From assembly GCF_000284375.1 (NCBI RefSeq), contig NC_017249.1:310001-374000 (forward strand): a stretch of 64,000 nucleotides of DNA, in the 5' to 3' direction. How positions within the stretch are numbered: position 1 is the first letter of the stretch; each line of letters begins with the position of its first letter. The DNA comes from Bradyrhizobium japonicum USDA 6 (GTDB lineage Bacteria > Pseudomonadota > Alphaproteobacteria > Rhizobiales > Xanthobacteraceae). The notes below the pieces were generated by a model that saw only the letters and a program-made list of their open reading frames with translations, was not told the DNA's origin and searched no databases. The position numbers and the translations under genes were made by a program. Shown here piece after piece: positions 7,926-17,926 of this stretch.

Positions 7926-10900
7926 TGGCTCTCAATATCTCGGCTTGGTCGATCCGCAATCCGCTGCCGTCGGTCGTCTTCTCGATCATCCTTCTGGTCC
8001 TCGGCTGGGTGTCCTTCACCAAGCTCGCGATAACGCGGCTGCCCTCGGCCGACATTCCCGTGATCTCGGTCGTGGTGTCGCAATTCGGCGCAGCACCAGC
8101 AGAACTCGAATCCCAGGTCACCAAGACGGTTGAAGACGCTGTCTCCGGCGTCGAGGGCGTCAGGCACATCACCTCCTCGATCACCGACGGCGTGTCAGTG
8201 ACCACCATCCAGTTCGCGCTGGAGACCAACACCGACCGCGCGCTCAACGACGTCAAGGACGCGGTGACGCGGGTGCGATCCAACCTGCCGCAGAACGTCA
8301 CCGAGCCGCTGATCCAGCGCGTCGACGTCATCGGCCTGCCGATCGTCACCTATGCTGCGATCTCGCCCGGCAAGACGCCGGAGCAGCTCTCCTATTTCGT
8401 CGACGACGTGGTCAAGCGCGCGCTGCAGGGCGTGCGCGGCGTCGCCCAGGTCGAGCGCATCGGCGGTGTCGAGCGCGAGATTCTGGTCTCGCTCGATCCG
8501 GACCGGATGCAGGCAATGGGGCTGACCGCGGTCAATGTCAGCCAGAGCCTGCGCGGCACCAATGTCGACGTCGCCGGCGGCCGCGCCGAGATCGGCAAGA
8601 ACGACCAGGCGATCCGCACGCTCGCGGGCGCCAAGACGCTGGGCGATCTCGCCGGCACCATGATCCCGCTGTTCGGCGGCGGCGAGGTCCGGCTCGACGA
8701 TCTCGGCACCGTCACCGACACCATCGCGGACCGCCGCACCTTCGCCCGCTTCAACGGCGAGCCGGTGGTCGCGCTCGGCATCAAGCGATCCAAGGGCGCC
8801 AGCGACGTGAAGGTGGCCGAGGCCGTGGAGAAGCGCATCGAAGCGCTCAAGGCGGCCTATCCCGACGTCGACCTCAAGCTGATCGACACCTCGGTCGAAT
8901 ACACCAAGGGCAATTACCACGCGGCGATCTCGACCCTGTTCGAAGGCGCCATCCTCGCCGTCATCATCGTGCTCCTGTTCCTGCGGGACCTCCGCGCCAC
9001 CATCATTGCGGCGATCTCGCTGCCGCTGTCGATCTTCCCGGCGTTCTGGGCGATGGACCTCCTCGGCTTCTCGCTGAACCTCGTCAGCTTCCTCGCCATC
9101 ACGCTGTCGACGGGTATCCTGGTCGACGACGCCATCGTTGAGATCGAGAACATCGTCCGGCACATGAACATGGGCAAATCGCCCTACCGTGCCGCGCTCG
9201 AGGCCGCCGACGAAATCGGCCTCGCGGTGATCGCGATCTCGCTGACCATCATCGCGATCTTCGCGCCCGCAAGCTTCATGTCGGGCATCGCCGGACAGTT
9301 CTTCAAGCAGTTCGGCATCACCGTCTCGGTGCAGGTGTTCTTCTCGTTGCTCGCGGCGCGCTTCGTCACACCGGTGCTGGCCGCCTACTTCCTCAAGCAC
9401 CATGCGCACGAAGAGCCGCCGCCCGGCCGCGTGCTGCGGACCTATCACAGGATCGTGGCCTGGTCGGTGAAGCACCATTTCATCACCGTGCTGATCGGCT
9501 TCGGGGTGTTCGCCGCCTCGATCTGGAGCATCACGCTGCTGCCGCAGGGCTTCCTGCCGGCGCAGGACAGCGCGCGCTCGCTGCTGGCGCTCGAGCTGCC
9601 GCCGGGCACCCAGCTTGCCTACACCGAGAAGGTCACCGAGGACATCGTCGCACGCCTGCGCAAGCGGCCGGAGGTGAAGAGCATCTTCGTCGATGGCGGG
9701 CGCGTCCCGCCGGGCACCCAGGAAGTCCGGCGCGCCTCCTTGATCATCAACTACACGCCCAAGGACAGCCGCGACATCACCCAGCGCGAGCTCGAATTCT
9801 CGATCAGCCAGGAGCTGGAGAACGTTCCCGACATCCGCTTCTGGTTCCTCGACGAGAACGGCCTGCGCGCCATCTCGCTGGTCGTAACCGGCGTCGACGC
9901 CAACATCGTCAACAACGTCGCCAGCGAGCTCGCGACGCAGATGAAGCGGATTCCGACGATCTCCAACGTGATCTCGGAAACCACGCTCGAGCGGCCCGAG
10001 CTTCGCATCGAGCCGCGCGCAGATCTCGCCGCGCGCCTCGGCGTCTCCACGGAAAGCCTGTCGCAGACCATCCGCGTCGCCACCATCGGCGATGTCGGGC
10101 CCGCGCTCGCCAAGTTCGACGTCGGCGACCGCCTGGTGCCGATCCGCGTCCAGCTCGAGGACGCCGCGCGCGGCAATCTGAGGACGCTCGAACAGTTGCG
10201 CGTGCCGCTCGGCGAGCGCGGCGAGAAGGGCGGCGTGCCGCTCTCGGTCATCGCCGACGTCAAGCTCGACCAGGGTCCGACCAGCATCAACCGCTACGAT
10301 CGTGAGCGGCAGGCAACCGTCGCCGCCGACCTCGTCGGCTCCGCCGCGCTCGGCGACGCGACCAAGAAGATCTACGACCTGCCGGTGATGAAGAGCCGGC
10401 CGAAGGGCGTGAAGGTGTCACCCTCCGGCGACGCCGAGAGCCTGAACGAACTGTCCGACGGCTTCGCCACGGCGATCACGGCGGGCCTGATGATGGTCTA
10501 CGCCGTGCTGGTGCTGCTGTTCGGCACCTTCCTGCAGCCGATCACCATCCTGTTCTCGCTGCCGCTCTCGATCGGCGGCGCCATCGCCGCCCTGCTCATC
10601 ACCGGCAAGCAGCTCACCACGCCGGTGTGGATCGGCATCCTGATGCTGATGGGCATCGTCACCAAGAACGCGATCATGCTGGTGGAATTCGCCATCGAGG
10701 CGATCCGCGCCGGCAAGCCGCGCGAGGAAGCGATGATCGACGCCGGCATGAAGCGCGCGCGCCCGATCGTGATGACCACGATCGCGATGGCCGCGGGCAT
10801 GATGCCGAGCGCGCTCGCGGTCGGCGCCGGCGGCGAATTCCGCTCGCCGATGGCGCTCGCGGTGATCGGCGGCCTGATCTTCTCGACCATACTGTCGCTG

Positions 10901-11059
10901 GTATTCGTGCCCGCGATGTTCATGGTGATGGACGATCTCGGTGCCTTGATCTGGCGATTCGCCAAGCGGCTCATCGTGCATAGCGAGGATGCCGAGACCG
11001 CCGATCATCACGGCGCGGCGCCGGATAAAAAGGGCATGGTACACCCCGCGGCGGAGTAG
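7925..11059 (+). CDS. RND multidrug efflux permease (AcrB/HAE1 family)
   Basis: 1044 residues, full length for the family. Twelve-TM architecture with two large periplasmic loops is evident. TM4 carries the proton-relay pair in GILVDDAIVEIEN, and the TM10 Lys is in GIVTKNAIMLVEF, so the pump looks functional. It is coupled to the adaptor by a one-base overlap. Substrates are probably amphiphilic drugs or cell-derived compounds, but specificity cannot be predicted. There is no adjacent local repressor: the nearest regulator is the Crp/Fnr gene that converges on it from 11875. Confidence 0.95.
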   Translation: MALNISAWSIRNPLPSVVFSIILLVLGWVSFTKLAITRLPSADIPVISVVVSQFGAAPAELESQVTKTVEDAVSGVEGVRHITSSITDGVSVTTIQFALETNTDRALNDVKDAVTRVRSNLPQNVTEPLIQRVDVIGLPIVTYAAISPGKTPEQLSYFVDDVVKRALQGVRGVAQVERIGGVEREILVSLDPDRMQAMGLTAVNVSQSLRGTNVDVAGGRAEIGKNDQAIRTLAGAKTLGDLAGTMIPLFGGGEVRLDDLGTVTDTIADRRTFARFNGEPVVALGIKRSKGASDVKVAEAVEKRIEALKAAYPDVDLKLIDTSVEYTKGNYHAAISTLFEGAILAVIIVLLFLRDLRATIIAAISLPLSIFPAFWAMDLLGFSLNLVSFLAITLSTGILVDDAIVEIENIVRHMNMGKSPYRAALEAADEIGLAVIAISLTIIAIFAPASFMSGIAGQFFKQFGITVSVQVFFSLLAARFVTPVLAAYFLKHHAHEEPPPGRVLRTYHRIVAWSVKHHFITVLIGFGVFAASIWSITLLPQGFLPAQDSARSLLALELPPGTQLAYTEKVTEDIVARLRKRPEVKSIFVDGGRVPPGTQEVRRASLIINYTPKDSRDITQRELEFSISQELENVPDIRFWFLDENGLRAISLVVTGVDANIVNNVASELATQMKRIPTISNVISETTLERPELRIEPRADLAARLGVSTESLSQTIRVATIGDVGPALAKFDVGDRLVPIRVQLEDAARGNLRTLEQLRVPLGERGEKGGVPLSVIADVKLDQGPTSINRYDRERQATVAADLVGSAALGDATKKIYDLPVMKSRPKGVKVSPSGDAESLNELSDGFATAITAGLMMVYAVLVLLFGTFLQPITILFSLPLSIGGAIAALLITGKQLTTPVWIGILMLMGIVTKNAIMLVEFAIEAIRAGKPREEAMIDAGMKRARPIVMTTIAMAAGMMPSALAVGAGGEFRSPMALAVIGGLIFSTILSLVFVPAMFMVMDDLGALIWRFAKRLIVHSEDAETADHHGAAPDKKGMVHPAAE

Positions 11060-11200
11060 CCATGATACGGACGTCGACAGCTCAAGCTGGTTCAGCGAGC
11101 GGCGTCAGCGAAACCGACGTCGCAGAAGATCGTCTTCGCTTCGGAGCGTTCAAGCGCACCGGTCGCACCGCCCGGACGGCGAAGCGGTTTAGCCGATCCC

Positions 11201-11875
11201 CTACTCGTTGCGCGCGATCGCCGTCAGCTTGGTCATGTTCCGCAGCAGGATGCGGCCGCGCTGGAGATCGAGGATCGCCTCCTTGCGCCAGGCCTGAAGC
11301 TGGCGGTTGACGCTCTCGCGGGCCGCGCCGACGAAGATGCCGAGCTGTTCCTGCGAGATGTGGACCTCCGAGCCGAAATCGGCGGCGAGCGCGCAGAGGC
11401 GCCGTGCCAGCCGCACCGGCAGCGGTTGCAGCATGGATTCTTCCATGCGCTCGCTCTGCCAGCGGATGCGCTGGCACAGCAGCGCGATGATCTTGATCGC
11501 GACCTTCGGCTCGCGTTCGAGGAAGCTGAGAAAATCCTCGCGCCGCAGCACGAACAGTTCGCTGGCTTCGCCTGCGGTCGCATCCGCAGTGCGGCTCTGG
11601 CCGTCCAGCACCGCGACCTCGCCGAACAGGTCGCCCGGGCCCATGAAGTTCAGGGTCAGACGGCTGCCGTCGGAGACGCCGGTCTCGATGCGGACCTGGC
11701 CCCGGCGCACGCCGAACAGCGCGTCCCCCGCATCGCCCTTCTGGAACAGCACCTCGCCATTCGCCAGATGCTGGGTGTGGCAGAGATTCGACAGCCGCTG
11801 GAGCTCGTCTCCGCCGAGATCGGCGAACATCGCGTTCATCTTCAGGATGACCGCAAATTCGGCCTGCTTGCTCAT
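11201..11875 (-). CDS. Crp/Fnr family transcriptional regulator
   Basis: 224 residues from ATG 11875. A cNMP-binding beta-roll (about 25-120; GEVLFQKGDAGDALFGVRRG and GPGDLFGEVAVLDGQSRTA, the latter like the phosphate-binding cassette) precedes a helix-turn-helix (ISQEQLGIFVGAARESVNRQL). The FGE and SRTA elements favour a cyclic-nucleotide ligand. The frame is open upstream to 11974, but a CRP-like palindrome at 11967-11982 would overlap that longer start, which supports the shorter one and suggests autoregulation. No Fnr-type Cys cluster is present. The adenylate cyclase at 14401 could supply its ligand. Confidence 0.9.
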   Translation of the reverse strand: MSKQAEFAVILKMNAMFADLGGDELQRLSNLCHTQHLANGEVLFQKGDAGDALFGVRRGQVRIETGVSDGSRLTLNFMGPGDLFGEVAVLDGQSRTADATAGEASELFVLRREDFLSFLEREPKVAIKIIALLCQRIRWQSERMEESMLQPLPVRLARRLCALAADFGSEVHISQEQLGIFVGAARESVNRQLQAWRKEAILDLQRGRILLRNMTKLTAIARNE

Positions 11876-11966
11876 TTCAATGTCCTTGTGAATTTCCTTA
11901 GCCAGTTTTCCTGGCAAATCGCTTGGAACCATCAAATCAGGATCGCGTAATACCGAGCCGGGGAAG

Positions 11967-11982
11967 TGTGTCATAAGTCACA
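11967..11982. promoter_or_regulatory. CRP-like palindrome TGTGT-N6-TCACA
   Basis: One mismatch from TGTGA-N6-TCACA, in the spacer between the Crp/Fnr gene (start 11875, leftward) and the AsmA gene (start 12123, rightward). It is well placed for autoregulation of the Crp/Fnr gene. Confidence 0.5.
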
Positions 11983-12122
11983 TAACTTTGCAGCACCCCC
12001 CGACTATTTTTACGTGCTTGGAGCCGCTTCCCGTCCGGGGATAAACTCAGGTGCAAAGGACGGATGCATAGGACGCTCATCTGCGGGATTCGCCGCCGAT
12101 TGTCCGTCGTTGGAAAGTCGAC

Positions 12123-14153
12123 ATGAGAGCAGTGAAATTCGCCGGCGCGGCGATAGCCGCCGTCATCATCGTGATCGGGCTTCTCCTCGTGGTCGGGATT
12201 CCCTCGGGATTCCTGGCCACGACGATTGCCTCGCGGGTCGAGAGCGCGACCGGCTATCGCCTGTCGATCGACGGCACCACGAAGATCAGCCTGTGGCCGA
12301 CACTGAACGTCACGCTCAACGAGCTCACGCTTCAGGACCCGAAGGACCGCAGCGGCATCACGCGCCTGACGGTCGACAGCGTGCAGGCCGACATGTCGCT
12401 CTCGAGCGTATGGTCGGGCAGCCCGAAGATCAGCGAACTCGTCGTCACCCATCCCGTGCTCCATCAGCAGCTGCTGCGCGAGCGACTGCCGAATGCCGGC
12501 ACCGCGTCGAAGCCGCTGGCGCTCGACACCGGTGGCGCGACCATCGACCGCGTCAAGGTCATCGATGGTGAAGTCGCATTCGCGCGCGTGCGCGATCGCG
12601 TCGAGGGCCGCATCAGCGCCATCAATGCCGATGCCGTCATTGGCCGCGACCGCAAGGTCGACATCGCCGGCACCGCGCGGGTCGGCGATCACCCGACCAA
12701 GTTCGATATCAAGGCGTCGACGCCGGCGACGCCGGCCGACCGGCCGACCATTCCGGTGGATTTCGCCATCGACATGCCTGATGTGCTGAAGTCCCAGCTC
12801 GCCGGCCATGCCGAGATGCGGCTGAGCGGCGATGTCGTGATGATCAACGGCGTGAACGGCAGGCTCGGTGACGGCGCCTTCAACGGCTGGGCCTCGGTCG
12901 ACATTGCGAGCAAGCCCCTGGTCAAGGTCGATCTCGACTTCCAGCGGCTCGCGATTCCGGTGGCGAAATCGCCGGAGGGCATGTCGGGACAACCCTGGAG
13001 CAATGCACCGATCGACGTGTCCGGGCTCAATTATGTCGACGCGCAAATCAGGATCTCCGCGAACGAGGCCGTGATCGGCGATGCGCGCCTCGCGCCGCTG
13101 GCGCTCGATGCGAAGCTCGCCGGCGGCGTGCTGAAGGCCGGCACCGCCAATCTCGGCGCCTATGACGGCCAGGTCTCGGGCGAAGTGATCCTGGATGCCA
13201 CAACCGGCGCACCGAGCTTTGCCATGCATTCCGATCTCGTCGGCGTGCGCGCATTGCCGCTGCTCCAGGGCCTTGCCGAGTTCGACCGGATCGACGGCAA
13301 GCTGCAGGCCAAGCTCGCGCTGCGCAGCGCCGGCACCAGCCAGCGCGCGCTGATGGCGAACATGCAGGGCACGGCCTTCGTCAATTTCCAGGACGGCGCC
13401 ATCCGCGGCATCAACATCGCGCAGATGATCCGCTCGCTGACATCGGGCACGCTGTCCGGTTGGCAGGACAGTGAGGCCCAGAGCACGGATCTGTCGCAGC
13501 TCTCGGCGTCCTTCCGCATCGACAAGGGTCAGGCGGTGACGACCGATCTCAATCTGATCGGACCGCTGGTGCGCGTGACCGGCGCCGGCACCATTGCCCT
13601 CGACACCAAGATGATGGGTTTTCGCGTCGAGCCGAAGCTCGTGATGACCACCGAAGGCCAGGGCCGCGCGTCGGAGCCGGTCGGCTTCGGCATTCCCGTG
13701 ATGATCCAGGGCAGCTGGTCGCAGCCGCGGATCTACCCTGACATGGCCGGCATGCTGGACAATCCGGACGCCGCCTATGCCAAGCTGCGCGAGATGGGCA
13801 AGGGCCTGTTCGGCCCCGATGGCGCCGGGCTCGGCAATATCCTGGGCAGCCTCGGCTTGGGCGGTACCGCCGCGCCGGGCGGCGGCAACGCCAATCCGCA
13901 AACCCAGCAGCAGGGACAGAGCAACCCGCTCGGCGGTCCGCTGGGCGAGGCGATCGGCAATTTGATCCAGCAGGGGCTTTCCAGCGGCGCGGGGACCAGC
14001 ACTGGCACCGGCCGTAGTCGCGGCCTGCCGGCAACACCGTCCACCCCCGCTCCGCAGGCCTCTCCCGCGCCCCCGGCCCAGGACGACCCGGCGGTGGCGC
14101 AGCAGGACAGCCAGCCGATGAACGACGTGCTGCGACAGCTCTTTAATCGATGA
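12123..14153 (+). CDS. AsmA family envelope protein
   Basis: 676 residues. One N-terminal transmembrane helix (about 7-30) is followed by a long periplasmic beta-rich region typical of AsmA (SGFLATTIASRVESATGYRL, then the C-terminal AsmA_2 segment near residues 395-560 with GAIRGINIAQMIRSL and GPLVRVTGAGTIALDT). The tail (about 580-676) is rich in Gly, Gln, Pro and Ala and likely disordered. The family takes part in outer-membrane assembly and lipid transport. It lies alone, divergent from the Crp/Fnr gene. Confidence 0.9.
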   Translation: MRAVKFAGAAIAAVIIVIGLLLVVGIPSGFLATTIASRVESATGYRLSIDGTTKISLWPTLNVTLNELTLQDPKDRSGITRLTVDSVQADMSLSSVWSGSPKISELVVTHPVLHQQLLRERLPNAGTASKPLALDTGGATIDRVKVIDGEVAFARVRDRVEGRISAINADAVIGRDRKVDIAGTARVGDHPTKFDIKASTPATPADRPTIPVDFAIDMPDVLKSQLAGHAEMRLSGDVVMINGVNGRLGDGAFNGWASVDIASKPLVKVDLDFQRLAIPVAKSPEGMSGQPWSNAPIDVSGLNYVDAQIRISANEAVIGDARLAPLALDAKLAGGVLKAGTANLGAYDGQVSGEVILDATTGAPSFAMHSDLVGVRALPLLQGLAEFDRIDGKLQAKLALRSAGTSQRALMANMQGTAFVNFQDGAIRGINIAQMIRSLTSGTLSGWQDSEAQSTDLSQLSASFRIDKGQAVTTDLNLIGPLVRVTGAGTIALDTKMMGFRVEPKLVMTTEGQGRASEPVGFGIPVMIQGSWSQPRIYPDMAGMLDNPDAAYAKLREMGKGLFGPDGAGLGNILGSLGLGGTAAPGGGNANPQTQQQGQSNPLGGPLGEAIGNLIQQGLSSGAGTSTGTGRSRGLPATPSTPAPQASPAPPAQDDPAVAQQDSQPMNDVLRQLFNR

Positions 14154-14400
14154 TTGGCCGACCAACGCACTGGACTCCACGCCAATCCTTACATCGGCCT
14201 CCCCGCCCGCCGCTTCCTCCAAAGGGATGAGGCCGCGACAATTCACGCCCCTTCCGGCCCAGCCCGGCGTCGACAGTGGGTAACCACGCTGGCCGGTCCA
14301 CAGGTCGCTGGACGGTCCGCTGGCCCGAATTGTGGTAGAAGGGCGCGTGGACCGGTACGGCCCGTAGCGCCGGCGTCGATGACGGCGCGAGAGGATCTGG

Positions 14401-16848
14401 ATGGCGGGAGCGAAAGACAAGACACGGTTTCTGCGCGAGGGCCTGTTCGCCAAATATGTCGTCTCCCTCGTCGGCCTCGTCGTGTTTGTCCTCGCCGTCA
14501 ACGGCGCGATGGAGACCTGGATCTCCTATCGCGCCACCAAGACCCAGCTGACCGACGGGCTCGACGACAAGGCGCAAGGAGCCGCCCGGCGGATCGAGCA
14601 GTCGATCTCCGAGCTCGAGCGCCAGATCAGCTGGGTGACGCGGGCAAGCCAGGACACGCTCGAGAAGCGCCGCGCCGACTACGCATCGCTCCTGCACCAG
14701 GTCTCGGTCGTCAATCAGCTGTTCCAGCTCAACGGTGAGGGACGCGAGGTGCTGCGCGTCTCGCGCCAGTCGACCACGACCGGCGGCAATGCCGACCTCT
14801 CCCGCGACATGCGCTTCACCGACACGGTCGCCCGCGGCGTCAGCTACGCGCCGGCCTGGTTCTCCGACCGGACGCCGATGATGTCGATCTCGGTGGCGCA
14901 TTCCGGCTTCAATGCCGGCGTCACCGTGGCCGAGATCGACCTCAGCTTCCTCTCCGACTTCCTGTCCGACGCCCAGGTCGGCAAGGCCGCATTCGCCTAT
15001 GTGGTCGATCCGCGCGGCCGCGTGCTGGCGACCTCGTCGAAAGGGCCCGATGTCGGCAAGGATCTGTCGAAGCTGCCGCAGGTGGCGGCGGCGATTGCGC
15101 CCGGCCGCGAGCCCGACACCTCGGGCACTGACTTCAACGGCCATGCGGTGATGAGCGCTGCCAGCACCGTGCCGAAGCTCGGCTGGAATGTGATGTTCGA
15201 GCAGCCGACGACGCAGGCGTTGATGCCGATCCGCGACCAGCTCGTGCGCATCGCGCTCTTGATCGGCATGGGCCTGATGGTCGCGATCCTCGCCGGCACG
15301 CTGCTCGCCCGCCGCATGATCATCCCGATCACGGCGCTGCGCGACGGCGCGCACAAGCTCGGCGAAGGCGATTTCAGCCACCGCATCGACGTCCACACCT
15401 CCGACGAGCTGGAAGACCTCGCCGGCCAGTTCAACCGCATGGCCGGCCAGCTCCAGGAAACCTATTCGGACCTGGAGACCAAGGTCGAGGCGCGCACCCG
15501 CGATCTCGCGCAGTCGATCAACGAGCTCAAGGCGCTGGAAGAGGTCGGCCGCGCGGTCGCCTCCTCGCTCGATCTCAACGCCGTGCTGCCGACCATCGCG
15601 GCGCGCGCGATCGAGATCACCCATGCCGATGCGGTGCTGATCTACGGCTTCGATGCCGAGACGCGCCGCTTCAACCTGATCGAATCCAACGGCATCGACA
15701 AATCGGCCGACGGCGCGCATGTCACGATCCAGCAAGGCGCGAACATCCTGAGCGATGCCGCCGACAGCGGCGAGCCGATCGCGATCGCCGATCTCGACCG
15801 GGCCTCCGAGCAGCCGCTGCGCGACGTCGCGATCGATGCCGGCTTCCACTCGGTGCTGGTGGTGCCGCTGGTGGACCAGCAGGGCACGCTCGGCTCGCTG
15901 GTGGTGCTGCGCCGGGCCGGCGGCGAGTTCGCCGGAAGCCTCATTGGCCTGATGCGCACCTTCGCCAACCAGGCCGTGCTGTCGATGCGCAACGCGCGGC
16001 TGTTCACCGAGGTCGATCGCAAGGGCCGCGAGCTCGCCGCCGCGCATAACACCGTGCAGCAGCAGGCGGCAAAGCTGCAGGAGCAGACCGAGCAGCTTCG
16101 CAACTGGAACCGCTCCCTGGAAGAGCGCGTCGAGAAGCAGCTCGGCGAGATCGGCCGCATCAAGCGGCTCGAACGCTTTCTCGCGCCGCAGGTCGCCCAG
16201 CTCATCGCGTCGTCGGATGGTCATGACTCGCTGCTCGACAGCCATCGCCGCGAGGTCACCGTGGTGTTCTGCGATTTGCGCGGCTTCACCGCCTTCACCG
16301 AGGCGACCGAGCCGGAAGAGGCGATGAACGTGCTGCGCGAATATCACGTCGCGCTCGGCAAGCTGATCTTCAAATACGAGGGCACGCTCGACAAATATGC
16401 CGGCGACGGCGTGATGATCCTGTTCAACGCGCCGATCCAGTTCGAAGACCACACGCGGCGCGCGGTACAGATGGCGGTGGAGATGCGCGACACGATCGGC
16501 CCGCTGACCGAGAAGTGGCGCAACCGCGGGCACACGCTCGGCTTCGGCATCGGCATCGCGCTCGGCTATGCCACGCTCGGCCAGGTCGGCTTCGAGCAGC
16601 GGCTGGAATATGCCGCGATCGGCAGCGTCACCAACCTCGCCTCGCGTCTCTGCGACGAAGCCAAGGCCAACCAGATCGTGGTCAGCCGCCGCGTCTACGG
16701 CATCGTCGAGCCCTGGGTCGAAGCCCGCGCGCTCGACGACCTCGTGCTCAAGGGGTTCAATCACCCCGTGCTGGCGATGGAGATTTTGGGCTGGCGCGAG
16801 CAGGTGGAGAACGTGGTGGATGCGTCCGCCGCGCGCCGCCGAGGATAG
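14401..16848 (+). CDS. Membrane class III adenylate/guanylate cyclase with sensor, HAMP and GAF domains
   Basis: 815 residues. Order: TM1 (about 20-40), periplasmic Cache-like sensor (about 45-275), TM2 (about 280-302), HAMP (303-355, ending EDLAGQFNRMAGQL), GAF (about 385-535), coiled coil (540-600), catalytic domain (about 615-790). Metal-binding Asp residues are present in VVFCDLRGFT and KYAGDGVMI, and the transition-state Asn and Arg in GSVTNLASRL. The base-selecting Asp/Thr position in the YxxxG segment is Ala (YAAIGS). It probably makes cAMP in response to an extracellular signal; CRP-like sites occur in this window. Confidence 0.92.
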   Translation: MAGAKDKTRFLREGLFAKYVVSLVGLVVFVLAVNGAMETWISYRATKTQLTDGLDDKAQGAARRIEQSISELERQISWVTRASQDTLEKRRADYASLLHQVSVVNQLFQLNGEGREVLRVSRQSTTTGGNADLSRDMRFTDTVARGVSYAPAWFSDRTPMMSISVAHSGFNAGVTVAEIDLSFLSDFLSDAQVGKAAFAYVVDPRGRVLATSSKGPDVGKDLSKLPQVAAAIAPGREPDTSGTDFNGHAVMSAASTVPKLGWNVMFEQPTTQALMPIRDQLVRIALLIGMGLMVAILAGTLLARRMIIPITALRDGAHKLGEGDFSHRIDVHTSDELEDLAGQFNRMAGQLQETYSDLETKVEARTRDLAQSINELKALEEVGRAVASSLDLNAVLPTIAARAIEITHADAVLIYGFDAETRRFNLIESNGIDKSADGAHVTIQQGANILSDAADSGEPIAIADLDRASEQPLRDVAIDAGFHSVLVVPLVDQQGTLGSLVVLRRAGGEFAGSLIGLMRTFANQAVLSMRNARLFTEVDRKGRELAAAHNTVQQQAAKLQEQTEQLRNWNRSLEERVEKQLGEIGRIKRLERFLAPQVAQLIASSDGHDSLLDSHRREVTVVFCDLRGFTAFTEATEPEEAMNVLREYHVALGKLIFKYEGTLDKYAGDGVMILFNAPIQFEDHTRRAVQMAVEMRDTIGPLTEKWRNRGHTLGFGIGIALGYATLGQVGFEQRLEYAAIGSVTNLASRLCDEAKANQIVVSRRVYGIVEPWVEARALDDLVLKGFNHPVLAMEILGWREQVENVVDASAARRRG

Positions 16849-17047
16849 CCAACAACAAAAAAGTCGAAAACAACCCCATGCACAGTAGACGGGGTCCGCA
16901 AGATCAATGACTTACGCGGGTGCCGGAGTGGTTTGACACGTCGGGCAAAACACCGGCAGGATGGTATCATCTCACGCACCCCTCCCACGAACCACATCCC
17001 TCCTCCCCGCGACTAACCATCGCCTCAACGCCGAGGCGAGAATTCGG

Positions 17048-17926
17048 ATGGAGACGATCGTGGCGTTTGCCTTGCCTTCGCGCGCGTATGATTTGCAGAT
17101 GCTGGACCGTCCCGCTGATCGTGCGCGCGATCACGGTTGGGTCTTTGGCCTGCCGCCGGGCATCGCGAGCGAGCAATGGCCGCTCGATCCCGTCACCGGC
17201 TTTCCACTGATGCACGGCTTCACCTTGAAGCTGCCAGACGATTATCGCGTGCATGGCGAGGACATCGTTGCGGTGTCGTTCTTCGCGACCGCGCCGGATC
17301 ACAATGACGGCGGGGCGCCCGATGATCCCGAGATTCGCGAGGCCGTGGCGGCGCGACCAGCGCATCCGCGGCTTTCGCGCATGACCGACATTCTCGACTA
17401 CGAATATGCCGCGTTGCTGCTGACCAAAGCCGAATATGCAGGCGCATTCGCGACGCCGCCGGCACCGCTTCCCCTTGCGACAGCCGATCGGCCGCGCTGG
17501 CTCGACGTCGGCGGCGCCAGTGCCTTCTTCGAGGCCGCCGCGCCTTATGCAAGAAAGATGTTTGCCGCGCAGCCGCGCGCCGATCTCAGCGAGACCCGCG
17601 CGATCGCGCTTGTGCCGCGCGCGACCGATCCCAATGCCGGCAAGGGCCCGCAGGACGAGCACACAAGGCAAAACCCGCCGACCGGTTATCAGCCCTACTA
17701 TTACTATGTCGGGGGTGTGCCGAGCCGTGACAATTTCCGCCTGCACGACTGGGGCAAGGATCACGCGCACAACCATCTCGGCGGCACCATGCGGCCGTGC
17801 CAGGCCGTGCCGGAGATGAGCCCGTTCTACATCGAGTTCGAGGAATATTTCGGCGGCTACAATTTCGGCGGCGGCAATGCGCAGCTCGACTTCAAGGACA
17901 TGAAGTTCGACTGGGCGTGCGGCTGA
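17048..17926 (+). CDS. Protein of unknown function
   Basis: 292 residues from ATG 17048 (the frame is open from 16961). No signal peptide or transmembrane helix is seen. The C-terminal third is unusually rich in aromatic residues and Gly (PYYYYVGGVPSRDN, then FEEYFGGYNFGGGNAQLDF) with a His-rich piece HDWGKDHAHNHLGG. The end weakly resembles YwqG/DUF1963-type cytoplasmic proteins, but I cannot assign it. It converges on the LTXXQ gene: the two stop codons abut at 17926/17927. Confidence 0.6.
   Translation: METIVAFALPSRAYDLQMLDRPADRARDHGWVFGLPPGIASEQWPLDPVTGFPLMHGFTLKLPDDYRVHGEDIVAVSFFATAPDHNDGGAPDDPEIREAVAARPAHPRLSRMTDILDYEYAALLLTKAEYAGAFATPPAPLPLATADRPRWLDVGGASAFFEAAAPYARKMFAAQPRADLSETRAIALVPRATDPNAGKGPQDEHTRQNPPTGYQPYYYYVGGVPSRDNFRLHDWGKDHAHNHLGGTMRPCQAVPEMSPFYIEFEEYFGGYNFGGGNAQLDFKDMKFDWACG

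Noticed and set aside
11937..14501. 854-codon open frame on the minus strand opposite the AsmA gene
   Set aside because: Antisense frame caused by high third-position GC; composition is Arg/Asp/Gly/His-rich without any domain, and the plus-strand AsmA gene explains the region.
14143..16764. 873-codon minus-strand frame opposite the adenylate cyclase
   Set aside because: Antisense shadow; the plus strand encodes an intact multidomain cyclase.
16915..16965. Sequence GGTGCCGGAGTGGTTTGACAC resembling a tRNA D-arm region
   Set aside because: No cloverleaf can be completed: there is no matching acceptor stem, anticodon loop or T-arm downstream.
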